Source of the DNA: Aquanectria penicillioides
Taxonomy: Eukaryota > Ascomycota > Sordariomycetes > Hypocreales > Nectriaceae
Length of the DNA stretch: 64,000 nt
NCBI GenBank assembly: GCA_003415625.1
Contig: PYIU01000005.1
Location: forward strand, 3,787,001-3,851,000
Direction: 5' to 3'
Part shown: in pieces, positions 11,485 to 24,108 of the stretch
Position numbering within the stretch: the stretch's first letter is position 1
How the letters are laid out: every line of letters begins with the position of its first letter
Notes under the pieces: generated by a model
What the model was told of the DNA's origin: nothing
Database searches by the model: none
What the model saw: only the letters and a program-made list of their open reading frames with translations
Made by a program: the position numbers and the translations under genes

Positions 11485-14400
11485 AAACACAAAGGAGGAA
11501 AAGTGAGAGGCCCAGAGAGATCCTTGTCCGCCTGGATGGTGCACGCAGAAGGGGAACAAAAGCTGCAGGGCCACTGACGAGAGCGGGGACGCACCCGTCG
11601 AATTGGGGCACAAAGGGTCACACAGGTCACACAGCGGCCTCCCAAAGGCGTACCATCCCTGTCGATCCTTGGCACGCTTTGGGTGCGCTATCACTGCACA
11701 AGCGCCTGACGGATGGGAAATGGCCAATCGGCAGCGACTCCATTGCCAGGAGAGTCGGGGACTTTGGGCCTCTCTCGCTCAGTCAGTTTTCGCTGTTCCG
11801 TTCCCCTCAGTGGCTTTCTCACTTCTCTATGGTTGAGGAAAAAAAAAAAAAAGAAGAGGGTGTGTGCAAGACCTGGCGCACGTTGAGAGAGAGAAAAGTG
11901 GGTGGGGATGGTGAGAACTTTGGGGCCTGGGGCCAGCCAGACCTGGCTTGATGCACCCACGGCGAATCGATTGCGTGAAGCGTAATGTGACAAGACGAGA
12001 TGAGATCGGAAGACTGGGCGTGGTGAGACCATTTTGACGCCGCATCTCGCCAGATGACAAGACACACAGACACACAGACACACACGGACGGTCTTTATGT
12101 GTGTGTTAATTACGTGCAAACCGGGACAGGAACAGGTCGGTCCTTGAAAATAGAAATTTATTGCAAGGGGAGCGAGAACGGTACCCGAGGTTCGCCTTGC
12201 CTTGCCATACAGGGGATTCGGAGCAATCATGGCCTTGCCAAGATGCTCGGACTGTTTCTGTTGGTTGTCTTTTGTCTTGCCTTGTCTTGCCTTGTATCTG
12301 TATCTGCTTTCCGTAGCAGTGCAGTTATGACGGAGTGTACGTTATACAGATCCAGCGGGATACATAATGCTCCATTTCATCAATCCATTGCCATGTCGTC
12401 CCGTGACTTTCTTTTCTTTTTGCTTTCCTTTCTCGTCCTGTTATGTCCTCATTGTGCACTCTAAACTGCACTTTATTACCACAGATATCCTTGCTGCACA
12501 TACTCTCTGACACATGTGCATCTCATATCCTGCTGCTTCTCTACTGTGCATCCACGATGAGGGGATCGTTGCACGACAGCTGCTGCCCATTGCACATGCA
12601 ATGCAGCAGCAATGATAAAGCATTCAAAGAACCAAGATTTTCGCCCTGTTTCCCATGTGCGCCGGCACCCTCCTTGGCCCTCCTTGGCCGTCATTGTGTG
12701 TGGCAGACTGCATGGCCCTCGTGCGTCGTTGCCATCATTGTGCATTTGTCCCTCGCCTTCTGCGCCATTCGAGCCTCTCCCTCAGCTGCTTCGCCTTGAG
12801 TTATCGTTCCGAAGCGAAGAGAAGGGGAGGGCCCGCTCGCTGCCGTCGCATCTCCAGGTTTGCTCTCTATCTGCTAGGCCGCATCACTTGATTACCTCTG
12901 CATCTGCATTGCATTTTGCATTTGTACCTGACCCTACTCCCGCCATGTACACGTTCCCGTTCCCTGGCCGGAATACCCAACCCCAGCCAGCCCCATCCCC
13001 AGCCCCGACCCCAGACGTAGCCGCCCAAGATGCTGCTGGCTGGTTGATTGATTGTGCGCTGTATATTGTTATCCATATGCTGTATGCTGTATGCTGTATG
13101 TTGTATCTCACAAGTGACTGCTGTTGCTACCACGCATGCGTATAGTAAACGCCCAATCTTGGACGCACCCCCCCTCTTTCTCACCACCCTCACCTTTCTA
13201 CGAATAGGCTCAATTTTCGACGTCCTGTCATCCAAATCCTCCTCTTCCCAATCAGCACGGCCTGTATTGTCCTTTTTTCTTTGCTGTTCACTCTATCACT
13301 AACACTGATAGTTGACACGCTGACACTGACCCCTTCGCTTCCTCGCCCAATTCCGGGATCTCCCCTGGACACCAGCCATCCTCCGTCCCTCACCGACATT
13401 GCCCACCGCCGTACCCGTGGCCTTTCGTGGGTGCTTCGGCTAGGGAAAAGGAAGAGGGCGACAGTCACAACCGACACCGCCTAAAATCGCGGTGGTGTAA
13501 AAGAGAGCCCTCCGTCGAACTACGTATTACAGAGACGGAATCCACACACGCCCCCATTACCCATTGCACCATTTTAACCCGGCACGCCGTCCCTCGAGGA
13601 TCGCCGCGGAGAGGAGCCATCTGAGCCCATCTTGCTGTGCATCAAGCGACCCAGTGCCGGCACCCGCCACACGCCAACCGACTCTCTCCCATCCATCCAG
13701 TTCCAGCGGGTCCCCCGCCCGCCGCCCACAGCAGCGCGGTCCCCGTCCAGCCCAGCCCAGCCCAGCCCAGCCCCAGCGCCAACAGCAGCGCCAGCGGAGA
13801 GGGAGCAGCACTCCACTCGGTCCCTACAGCGCTGTGCCTATAGCAAGCTGGGTCCCCCAGCCCGCCCAGCCCGGGAGGCTTGTCTTGGTGAAGCTTGGGC
13901 CTCTGGCGCTCGATCCATCCAATCCCCTTCGGGTGACCTCCAGGTGACCTTCCAGGTGGCCTCCAGCGGGCCTCCAGCGGGCCTCCAGTGGGCGGTTGGC
14001 ACTAGCAGATCGCAGCGTCGCATCCTTTTTTATTTTTTTCTTCCCCCCTCTCCTTTGGCTTGTGTCTTACAGAAGGGTCTTCAGCGCTGTGCTCGCCTAC
14101 AAAGAACACTTCCAAAGAAGGCACACGCAAAGAAAGAAGAAAAAAATTGATAAACCCGACCTCCTCCTCCTCCTCCACTCTACCACCCCCACTACATCAA
14201 CCCTCCTCGCTCCACCGACTCGACGACTCCACCCAAAAAACCTCCCCCTCCCTCCTCCTCCTCCTTCGCCAACCTTCAACTCTCCTCTTCATCCCACGGT
14301 GGGCGTGGGCTTTGGGCTCGTCTCTGCCTCTCCCAAACAGAAAAAGAGGGCCCAACGTCCCAAGGGTTGCCTGGCTTGGGTTCGCACATTCACACCTTAC

Positions 14401-14708
14401 ACGCCCCCAGTTCCGGGATTCTTCTCGCGACAAAAGAAGAGAGAGCTGGTCTCCGGTCCCTTTTCCATTTCCTCAGCCCTGATCTGCTCTGCTCTGCTCT
14501 GCTCTGTTCGTCGTCAGCGTCGACTCGGTTTGGGCTCGCCTCGAACGTTTTATCTATCGTCCACCTCCCGCTTCCCGCTTCCCGCAGATCCCTCCATTTC
14601 CTCACCACTCTTCTCTCTTCCCTCAACTCACCGGCGGGATCATCGTCTACACCGCTGCCACAACCACAATAGAGGGCTCGAGAGCTCCCTCTTCTACACT
14701 CGCCCATC

Positions 14709-16467
14709 ATGGCTCTCGAACAGACAATCACCATTGTAAACAACTCCGGCAAAATTATCAAGACCGTAAGTTCTTACGCGATGCCCCCCAAACACTCATT
14801 TGACTCTCCCCCAACATGTACTGACCCACTCGTCTTACACAGGGAAAGCAACTCTACTCCATCTTCAAGGAGGCCCAGAGCAGTTACAAGGACAAGAAGG
14901 CCGAAGTCAAGGGAGACCGCTCGCTCCAGCGCTCCCAGACATTTGACCAGCGCCCCCAGGCATATGACCAACACCCGCGCGCCATTCCAGAAGCCCCACG
15001 ATACTACGAGGACGACTACTACTTCAATCGCCCTCCCATTACCCGACGCCCCTACGACGCCGGCAGCGATCGCGGCTCCCACCGCAGTCGGAGATCGCGC
15101 AGCGTCCACTCCACCCGTCGCCGCCAAGATTCGCGCGACTTCGATGCACAGAGCGAACATGCCCTCACCGAGGGCAACCTCAAGACCCTGAGCGAGGTGT
15201 CTGGTCACACGTCCCGACGACCAGGCCCTCCTCCCCGCGCTTACACCAACGCCTATCCCGAGGCTCTCCCCATGGACCTCGCCATTTCCAAGCGAGACAT
15301 GACCCACGCCGAGTTGCAGAGGTCCAGAGACATGTCTGTCCGCGACCCTGGCTACCCTGGTGGCTATCCCGGCAGCTATATGGTCCCCAGATCTGTATCA
15401 GCCACCGACCTCGTCCCCAGGAAGCCCAAGAAGGAAATCGACATGAACCTCGCCTACGGAAATATCCCTCCCGACCTGGAGTACCGCACCGACCTGGACC
15501 CCCACACCAGCGATGAGAGGGAAGCCACCAGCTTGATCCGCCGTGTCGAAGGCCTTCTCGACGAGGCCACCTGCGTGCACCACTCGGCCTCGGAAACCAT
15601 CACCACCCTCCAGAAGGACCCCGATCGTGCTGCTGCTGTTGCGCTCTCTCTCGCCGAGCTTTCCAACCTGGTCAAGAAGACTTCCCCTGCTTTCCTCGGT
15701 TTGATGAAGACGGCCTCCCCCGCTGTCTGGCACCTCCTTGCATCCCCCCACTTCCTTATCGGAACCAGTGTTGCTGTCGGTGTCACCGTTGTGTGCTTCG
15801 GGGGCTGGAAGATTGTCAAGAGAATCAAGGAGCAGAAGGCAGCCCGAGAGGCCCTGGCTTATGAGGCCGCTTACCAGGCCAGCATCCCCATGGACCGCCC
15901 TGTGCCCATGAGGACCAGAGCGAGTACAGCGCTGGCGTTGATGAGGCTCTTATCATCGATGATGACTTGAGCTCCATTGATACCTGGAGACGAGGCATTG
16001 TCCCATTTGGAGAGGATGAGAGCGCTGACCTGGAACTTATTACCCCCATGGCCGACCGTGTTACCAAGGAGATGTACGACAAGGACCCCTATGGAAAGGA
16101 TGACTTTGACACCAAGTCTCGCCGAAGCACCCGAACCACTCGAACCAGCAAGACTCATGAGAGCCACAGAAGCCACAGAAGCCACCGCAGCCATAGGAGC
16201 CACGATGATCGAGAGCGGTCCCGAGACATGGATGATGATCGCAGGAGTAGACGAACTGAGAGTGTGGCCGGTAGCGAGCGAAGTGAGCGAAGCCACCGTT
16301 CCAGCAAGAGGAGGGAAAAGGTTGAGATGAAGGCCATCGAGGACGGCCGCAGCCGACGAGGCGACGAAGACAACATGGAGATGGTTATTCGACCCAAGCG
16401 ACAGAGCAGCAACATGCTCAAGGCTTTGTTCAAGCCCAAGAAAGAGAGAGACATGGTTCTGGCCTAG
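14709..16467 (+). CDS. Membrane-anchored SH/SR-rich fungal protein with apparent frameshift
   Basis: Exon 1 is 14709-14765 (19 codons); the intron 14766-14842 has donor gtaagt and acceptor acacag; exon 2 starts at 14843. The N-terminus (MALEQTITIVNNSGKIIKT) is followed by an Arg/Ser-rich low-complexity region, a helical block (about residues 230-300) and one hydrophobic segment FLIGTSVAVGVTVVCFGGW followed by KIVKRIKEQK, so it is probably a tail- or single-pass membrane protein. The frame used from 14843 is lost near 15905, where a CCC run would need one more base; the frame one base back then carries the obvious continuation (HEDQSEYSAGVDEAL...) to the stop at 16465-16467, including SHRSHRSHRSH repeats. 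The combined product would be about 560 residues. Whether the shift is an assembly error or a real lesion cannot be decided here. Function unknown. Confidence 0.75.
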
Positions 16468-19400
16468 AGCAATCTGGGACGTCATGATTTGGAGTTTCGC
16501 TTTTTCATTTCTTTTTCATTTTTTTGCATCACCAATATTATTATTCCTTTCTTAGAAAGGCCACTCTGATCTAGAGGACAGACGACATGAAAGGGCATGG
16601 CATGTTATTTTACCATGGATGGGAGTCTACTACAGCGGTTCACACAGGTTTGATTGACGACAGAGACTTCTGGGATGCGTCTGGCACATTTTTATTGATT
16701 TACGTACATAACTACAACAACCACCACCGGGATGATGGATGGATGCAAGGATTGGGTCATGGGTCATGGGTCATTTTTCTTTCTTTTTTTGTTTCTTTTC
16801 CTTGCAGCTATATTGGATGGATATTAGCGATATCATCACCCTGACTTATTCACATGTACACAAATGAATCAATCAACGATGGAAACACTAGGTTGTGTGT
16901 TTCCGAATGTCCACGACATATGCTTGTTCCTCACAAATATGCTTGTTTCCGTGACGGATGATTGCCGCTTGTGATAGGGTTTCATTTCCGTCGGGCTGAC
17001 GCGTGCTTGGGATTGCGTGCATCCGGCACTGCAAGCTTGTGCACCCAAACACGACGGGGATGACTCAACATAAGATTGCGGGAGATTTTTCCCGGGTGGC
17101 TGTCGGAAACTTGCATCTTTCGCTCAATGAGCCACGAAAATGCGTCTTTGTCGTTGTTATGTGTAGTTTTATTGCGGTCGCATTAAGCGATGTTTCCTGC
17201 TTGCTTCTCGTAGTGATAGGTATACACTCGCTTAACTGTGACACAAAGTGGCGACTCCATGTAACATCAAGCCGTGTCCGGCTCAACTTTGAAAGTGTAG
17301 TGTTGACAACTATATAGCCACCCTTGTGCCTTATCGTTCATCTCTCTTGTCTTTCCCATCCACCCGCAACACACACACACACATCCCTTGTTTATATATA
17401 CCATCTTCCTTGCCTGGCTGTATACAAAGCGCCATACACACCCATTCACCGTTGTCAATCCTAGGGAGGTGATCCGGGATTCCTCCCTGAACATGGGTAG
17501 AATGGAGCCATCTCAATCCGGGTGGCAACAGTCACTTCTCCTTGAGTCCTGCTGCCCACTAGGGACTGTCCTAGTTAGCGTGGCCCTGCGCTCGTCCAGG
17601 TCGGTATTGCCTCATTCGCGGACATGGCATGGCATTCTGAAAAGGCCATTTGATCTAGAGACCACCCACACAGCCGCCCACCCACGAAATATATTTCCAG
17701 CGGCGAGATGGGGGCCGGAAGGGTCTCAATAACTGGCATCTAAATCCCCGGTATGTGCTAGAGTGATCTAGATCTCTTGGAAACCCCCACCTGGTTGAAC
17801 TGGACATTCATGACTGACTTCGCCTAGATGCCCTGGAAGCGCCTAAGGATGGCCCTGGAGGAGAAAGAGGTCTTGTTCTGCTCAATGAGGGGGACGACAA
17901 TTTACTTGTGTTGTCCCCCATGGAATCAGACACTTACACGGTTCAACTATGACGAGCCAGGGCACCGGCAGATACAGAACTGACTGTGTCATCGGGCCTC
18001 GGGATCAGTCAAAGGACAACCAACACGTTCAGGAGGGTCATTTCACGCAAGAACCGACCCACGCGCGCACAACACGATGCATGGCTTGATGCAGGTAATG
18101 CAAACGTCTGCGGAAACCTAGCTTGCGAAGCTCCAAGAGCTTTAGGCGCCGGCCTTACTAGTTGACAGAGGATTCAAGATGTGGAGATTGCAGTTATGTC
18201 TGCTTCGACCGATTCCGAATACCGCCAGAAACAATGCAGCGAGGACTCCAGCACGATGGTGGTGATGCGGGGAGGTTGCTTGTTCCCCTGCGTTTCCCTT
18301 GCCCTTCCTATAGACCGACCAACGATCTCTTACTCTGGAACGATTCACGGGTTGTCCGCCCGTAGATGGGGCGAAACATTCAAGGGACCATTACAAACAT
18401 GTAAGTACGACTATATTTTCTTTACTAAACGGATGGGGTGAGTTGCTGACGCATTGCCCTAGATATATATACATGCCGCGCAATCCCGACGTCGAGAACA
18501 ACAGGTCTCAGGCTTCCACGACGCAGCCGCACGACACCTCTCCCAGAAGCACTTGCCTTCGATATCAACTATACGACCATCTCTCGCTTATGTATATTAC
18601 CCACGTCTGCCTGTTCCTGTCATGACAAGTTCTCGTCGCTGCGAGCAGTGGCATTGGTTCGGCGCCCGACGCGAAGTCGGATGAGGATGGGGTCTCTGGG
18701 CGGGCTTCTGGATATATACGAAGTGTGTATTATCACCCAAACTTGATTTCATTTCTAACCACGCGGTAGGTCCATCATGAAAGAACAAAGTCGTTCCTTT
18801 CTCAAGAAATCCCGTCGCCGACGTCGTGTCTTCACCATCTCCCTTCTTCCTTGAGCAGAAAGCCGCCGCCAGCACCCATCGCTCTCTGGTCTTGGAAACT
18901 GAGAGATTTTGGGCCAGGGTGACCTTGCCGTTCCCGGTTGACGAAATGAGCAAGTCATTCCTGAGTTTGTCCCTTGCACAGCTGCCTTGCCATCGCACGG
19001 CCGCGATACGCCGATATATATACAGACGAGCAAGAACAGCCAAAACCGGAGCCACTAGAGGTGCTCGAGTACTGCGCTCGGCTGGAAACACATCAGAATC
19101 AACCTTCACTATTCGACAATATTTCGAATCTCTCGGTTTCAGTTGGATTGTAGAATCAGCCTGTTATCCGAAGGAAGAAATATTCTGGGAGACTTTTACC
19201 AGCTGAGCCGACTGATCGACCGACTCACGCTGAATTCACTCGGGATAAACCAAAACACCAATTCCCTCGACTTCCGAACGAGATCTTCCTCCTGCGGTGA
19301 TACAGGAAAGCGCAACTCGACCGACTATAAACCCTTATATACAAACTAGCAGCGATGTTGGGTCACATGACCTACGACTCCCGTCCTTGAGGACCGCCGC

Positions 19401-19692
19401 CCCTACCAGAACCTTAAGAGAAGCAGACTTCATCACAACTCCAAGAATAACACCACTAGCAACAACAAGCTGTGCTGTTACGGAGGATTGATTAGTCCCA
19501 AATCACACTATTCACACTCTTTGATCCACTTGCTCGTGACCCTCGCTCGCTTTGCTCATCGGCTGACCCGTCATAAGCGAGAGGAGACAAAGACATGTGA
19601 TGAGACGCCAACTCGAGCACCATGACAGCACCTCAACAGAATAGCGTTGGGTATACACACATATATAAGCCCCGCTCCTAGCTCGCAACTTC
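16468..19692. other. Gene-poor region after the SH/SR-rich gene
   Basis: 3.2 kb with no convincing gene. Its first few hundred bases are the T-rich 3' UTR of the upstream gene. Further on there are repeated TATATA boxes (near 17393, 18463, 18712, 19013 and 19335) without clear coding regions behind them. Open frames are short, on both strands, and lack domain signatures. No RNA gene seen. Confidence 0.45.
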
Positions 19693-19926
19693 CTTGATGG
19701 ATTCTAGCCTCATCTCCATCATCCTCTTAGTTCACGACCCACAGCGTAAGGGCAAACCGCACGACGATGCTGAGGGAACGCTATTTGGTCAAGTCATCGG
19801 TTTCTATTTCAAGATATTCAGCGATCATCCCGATGGCGGTGTCGGAACGAGTAAACTTATCTGGATCAATCCCTCTCGAATAAGGGGATTTCAACTATAT
19901 AGCACCTATGTCACCACTGCAGTGAC

Positions 19927-20430
19927 TTGGATTGCAATGGCAAGGTCGCCAGCGAGGCAAGCCAACTTCCATGGATGGATTGGGGAGACATTGGGAGTTG
20001 GCCAATGGTAGCAGCTCCCAAGCACATTGACTACCCTTCGAGGTTATTTGGGAGCTTTCTGGATCAAGTGGAGGGAGACCGAGAACTCGAATCTCTAGGA
20101 CTGGTTGCTCGTGGCACACTGCAACACCTGGACGAGATTCGTGTGAAGTTCGACATGTTCTCACGAAATTTCGACATCGGAGTCGAAGGCAGGCGCCCAG
20201 GAACTGCAATCCACAGGCTGAATGATATACTAGACGCCATGGCCGTCCTGCAACCACGGGCATCCTCTACTGACGATGTTTTCCCACCAGATGAATCGGT
20301 TCTCCGCAACAAACTCAGATCCTCCCTTACCATCAAGCCAGAGATCTTCGCCGTTGAAAGACCAGAACCACGTCGGAATCCCGCGACGAACATGGAACCC
20401 CGACTGGTGACTCAGGTTCGCACCGCATGA
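19927..20430 (+). CDS. Uncertain hypothetical open frame, 167 residues
   Basis: An uninterrupted frame with a balanced charged composition (for example FLDQVEGDRELESLGLVARG). I recognise no domain, signal peptide or membrane segment. It lies about 260 bp downstream of a TATATAAG box at 19662, and another ATG frame (from 19697) overlaps its start, so the true start or an upstream exon is unclear. Nothing nearby supports a function. It could be a chance frame in a gene-poor region. Confidence 0.22.
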   Translation: MDCNGKVASEASQLPWMDWGDIGSWPMVAAPKHIDYPSRLFGSFLDQVEGDRELESLGLVARGTLQHLDEIRVKFDMFSRNFDIGVEGRRPGTAIHRLNDILDAMAVLQPRASSTDDVFPPDESVLRNKLRSSLTIKPEIFAVERPEPRRNPATNMEPRLVTQVRTA

Positions 20431-20679
20431 CCACATATGCCGATCGAGCCCCATCAACCGCGATGCAAACCCCAAATATGCCTCATCTCCTCCTGCTTAT
20501 ATACTACGATAAAGAGAAACACCCACACACATAGTCGTATACATGTGGATGCGCTTTTAAAATTCGCGCTGGACGACTAAGATGTGTCGGTGATCAGCTG
20601 AGCCTCACGGCCGGAGTGGGACACAACCAGGGCGAGGCCAACGACTCAATCAGCTCCCGACATAGCCAAGCCACCTCCG

Positions 20680-20714
20680 CGCAGAGCTCTGCTAACTGAG
20701 CTACCTTCATATCT
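20680..20714 (-). other. tRNA D-arm-like fragment (no complete tRNA)
   Basis: Read on the minus strand the sequence contains TAGCTCAGTTAGCAGAGC, a good match to the D-arm and A-box of a tRNA. No T-arm with a GGTTCGA B-box follows at the right distance and no acceptor stem closes. It may be a fossil tRNA or the head of a tRNA-derived SINE. Confidence 0.3.
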
Positions 20715-21649
20715 ATATATTGTCTTTTATGTGAGAGCCGCTACGGAGACTTCCTTCGACAAGCCAACCAGCCAACCCAAGATCAGTTTGTGCAAGATCA
20801 TGGCAAAGTATGCCGCTTTCGGTTGTTGTATCGCTCCAACCACATATGACCACAAAATAAGACCTTTATCCTTCAAGGAGGAACAACACAAGGCAGAATG
20901 GCTAAAAAAGCCGTTCTTGATGCAAAAAGCCTCGACATCTTGGCTAAATTCTATAAGTCGAAAAAAAACAGAACCACAGGACACCACCGCGCGATGTGGA
21001 GAGTATGGAAGTCAATTGACCCAACAAACCTGAAACTTGGAATGGATCCGCGAAAAGGAACCAAAAAGACTTCTGCGAAATTTATAAAGAATCTATATAT
21101 ACTTAACGCCAATTGAAACACAACCATACAGGAATGTATTGGGAACGCCGACGTTTGAATCTGGTGGGCCAACCAAGTGCGATTGGAAGCGAGGTTATGA
21201 GGGGCCAACGACCTCGTACCCTTCTATTGCGAGCTAGCGCTACCCTTCCTCCCTCTTTTTCTTCATCATATATAACTACCTCGATGATCGTGGGCAAGTA
21301 AGTTGCGCCGCCTCCTAGCTGGCCTAGGCCCAGCTAATGATACCCTCAGCTTATCCGCTTCTGGCTCGCCTCACTCTCAGGGCCATCGAGGAACCGTAGG
21401 AGTTCTACCCCTTCACTCGTGAAAGCTGCGATTGAATAGAGTTGTGAGTACGCCGCACTACCTATCTACACAGCATTTCCTAACGAACCCAGCAACGCGC
21501 CTTCATGGTCGGCGTTCGTCCTTGACCAGACCGCATTGATCCTTGCAAAAGGGGAGGATGGGAATGTCTCTGGGATGTTTGCAAGGTGCCTGGGAAAGAA
21601 TAAAGTTGGATGGATATCCGCAAGAGGAAACTGAGTCCGCTAATGGAAG

Positions 21650-23640
21650 CCAGTGCACCTCTATGAGCTTCTCTCAAAGTGAGAGATGGGACAATAGTAT
21701 ACACGAGATAGATTCAATGCACAGTCAACAGCATCAATACAAAACCCAACAATTTTCATTATGAGACTTCTTCCCCCTTCAACTGACACCGAGTAGTCAG
21801 CTTTGTTAGCCATCAGGGTGTGGGTTGTGAGATGTCTCTTTGGGGAGCTGGGAGATATTTGGCAAAGTGCCCAGGAGCGAGTAAGATTAGATGGGTTCGT
21901 TGTTCAACCTTGAAGAATCTCCGTGGAGGCGGGGGGACAAAGCTGAGGCGCTCGAGGCGGTGCTGACCGTCCATGCATTGCGTGTGGCAACGATCGCCCA
22001 ACCAGCGGCTTTTCACTGCAATTTTAGCTTTCCTTAAAGTGAGGGATGGACTTACTCTATGCCTTGCACTTTCAGTATGAGAGTTTTTTTTCTCTCCCAC
22101 CAAGAGTTATTAGCAGTCAACTCAGCTGCCACCATGAGAGTCGTAAGCTCCCTCTCTAGAGAACTGAGGAGGCCTTGGGTAACACAAATTATAACGTCCC
22201 CGGAGCAGGTACGTTTTCTCGTAGGGAAGCACGATTTTGCCTGGCGGGAGTGGTATGTAAATATTGATGCTAGATCCCCATTCGCAGAACTTAAAATGGC
22301 AGTGAAATACAACCTGGCTGTGTACATATTCCTAGAGCTTTATATTGCAGGGTAAATTATTCGGCTCCCATTCTCATCCGCAGAGGCTAAAGTTGCAGTC
22401 AAGAAGTCCCCTCCCACACCTCAAACGACCCGCATTTCCAAATAGAGTGATGATTGATCTTCTCGGCATCTCGAGTTCTGCGCGGTATCTGCTTGATGTG
22501 GATTTTATTGTACGCTTTTGGTCATTGTGAAATCGTTTCAGAATGCTGGATTTTTAGAATCACTCTGGTTTTTTTTGTGCCTCTTTTTTATATAGTGAAT
22601 CTCTGATTGAACGATAGGTCAAAAAAAGATACTAGCCATTATCTGTTGGTCAGCTATGCCATGTCAAGAAATAGTTGACTTAACAGGCTAGGCTAATGGG
22701 TGGCTCTCACCACATTTCTCATTGACACAATACCCGGTAGCTGACGAGAACTCCTCCTTGTTTGAAGGTGGTTATGTATCATAATCTACAAAGCTTGAGA
22801 AGTTTTTATTCATGTTGTGTGGGACGTTGTAGCAATCTCGCTTCATTTAATTACCGAGGGCCGATCTCTCATTGTTCGCTTGTATGCAAACAAGTCCGAG
22901 GGCATGCCACCCATGGATTTCAATTTAGTCCCTGCTAGATTTGTTCATGAAGAGTTGTAGAAAGGCTTCCAACGAGAGAAAGAAATACAAGTTTTTAGTC
23001 AAGTCTAACTCATCCCAGGAGCTAAAATTGCAGTGTAACCCTGTGAGTGGAGAATAGTTTGTCTTTCACAAATCGAGCTTAGCAGTCAGTAATACAGCTT
23101 CTTCAACGCATCAAGGACCAGTCCCCTATAATTTATTTATATACATAGACAAGTCCAAACGTCCCAGAAAATGGACCCTAGTTTTACATTAGGCTGCATT
23201 TAGTTATCAAGCATTATATAAAGGTTTCCAACAAGAGAAAGAAATATAAGCATCCATCCGATTAGGTCTGACTTATCCACCGAAGCTAAAATTTCTATCC
23301 ATTATAGTCCTAGCAAATGAAAATCATCTGGAGTTAGTTTGCCCAATTCAGTACTTGCACAACCATCCCGGTGTGAGAAAAGCTGAGAGGAGAGGAATAG
23401 ATAGGATGTCTTCTCTTCTGAAGCTAAAAGTGTAGTGCTCTCGGTTTAGGGCAGGGATCATAAGACCCTCTGTATAAATTGCCTTACGACAATGCATCGT
23501 TGTTAGATGCAGACGTTGTTGACTTCATCTGGAGAGGCTAAATTTGCGGTGAAACTGCTTAGGCGATCGAAGAATTTAGGATATCTACGGCTTCGCTTTA
23601 AATGCAGCCCTTATACTCTAGGTAATATTGGTTCTACTAG
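21650..23640. repeat. Array of diverged repeats with core GAAGCTAAAATTGCAGTG
   Basis: A short core related to GAAGCTAAAATTGCAGTG recurs at about 21690 (minus), 22010 (minus), 22285, 22388, 23021, 23282, 23424 and 23536. Upstream of the core there is usually a pyrimidine-rich TC(A)TC(C)...CAG stretch. Two copies (around 22950-23040 and 23210-23300) share a longer unit, including AAAGG(C/T)TTCCAAC(G/A)AGAGAAAGAAATA(C/T)AAG, spaced about 260 bp, so these are diverged tandem units. In one frame most copies read (S/G)EAKIAVK, but no long frame joins them. The element type is unknown. Confidence 0.6.
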
Positions 23641-24108
23641 GTTGTGGAATTAATAAATAATGCAAATTGATTTGACAACTTTCAATATTAAAGTCTTGGC
23701 AACGAACGTGGATGCTGCATAACTCCTATCGGTACGTCTCAAGGGAATCAATAACTTTCTCTACTGAAAGATGAGACGTTGTCTCCTACCAAGGCTCACA
23801 TGAAATGGTACCCAAATGCTAATTGCTTTGAATTTACCTCGTAGTGGTAAGCTGGTAGCTTGTTTCAATGTCCATCCTCCCCCTTCGACTCGACAGGCAA
23901 ATTTTGAACTTGAAGTTTTGCCTCAGCAAATCCTGTGAGCCTAGTGACCAGTATATGAGTGATACAAGAGGGGCTGGACTAATTGTCGGGCCGGTATATG
24001 CACGACTGCCCTGCTTTGTAGGTTTGTCTTGCTTCTGGCGGAATAGAGCGAGCTCACACTCATTCATCTTTACCACTTCCTGGCCAACTTGACAAAACCT
24101 TTCTTACA

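Larger units (their letters stand above)
7815..14708. other. 6.9 kb gene-free, low-complexity region
   Basis: No open frame here has recognisable domain content, and the longest ones are GC-driven or antisense to the neighbouring gene. It contains homopolymers and microsatellites: T runs at 9337-9363 and 10668-10693, a G8-A-G8 tract at 11468-11484, a CA/GA-type repeat near 12060-12083, a TATGC-type repeat at 13079-13101 and CCCAG repeats near 13748-13776. The last 600 bp are pyrimidine-rich (CTCCTC/CCTC tracts near 14160-14270), as in strong fungal promoters and 5' leaders. It probably holds the divergent promoters of 5884-7814 and 14709-16467 and perhaps a long 5' UTR or noncoding RNA. No tRNA or rRNA seen. 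Confidence 0.5.

Noticed and set aside
15815..15877. A 63 bp intron that might explain the frame change in the SH/SR-rich gene
   Set aside because: It has GT and AG ends but its length is a multiple of three, so it would not change frame.
20575..20714. A complete tRNA gene
   Set aside because: Only the D-arm/A-box is convincing; no T-arm, anticodon stem or acceptor stem can be paired.
20898..21116. 72-codon Lys-rich open frame
   Set aside because: It looks protein-like at first but is short, sits in an A-rich stretch, overlaps another frame and has no domain or neighbour support.
21650..23640. CRISPR-like array
   Set aside because: The repeats are diverged, irregularly spaced and partly inverted, in a eukaryotic nuclear context; CRISPR does not apply.
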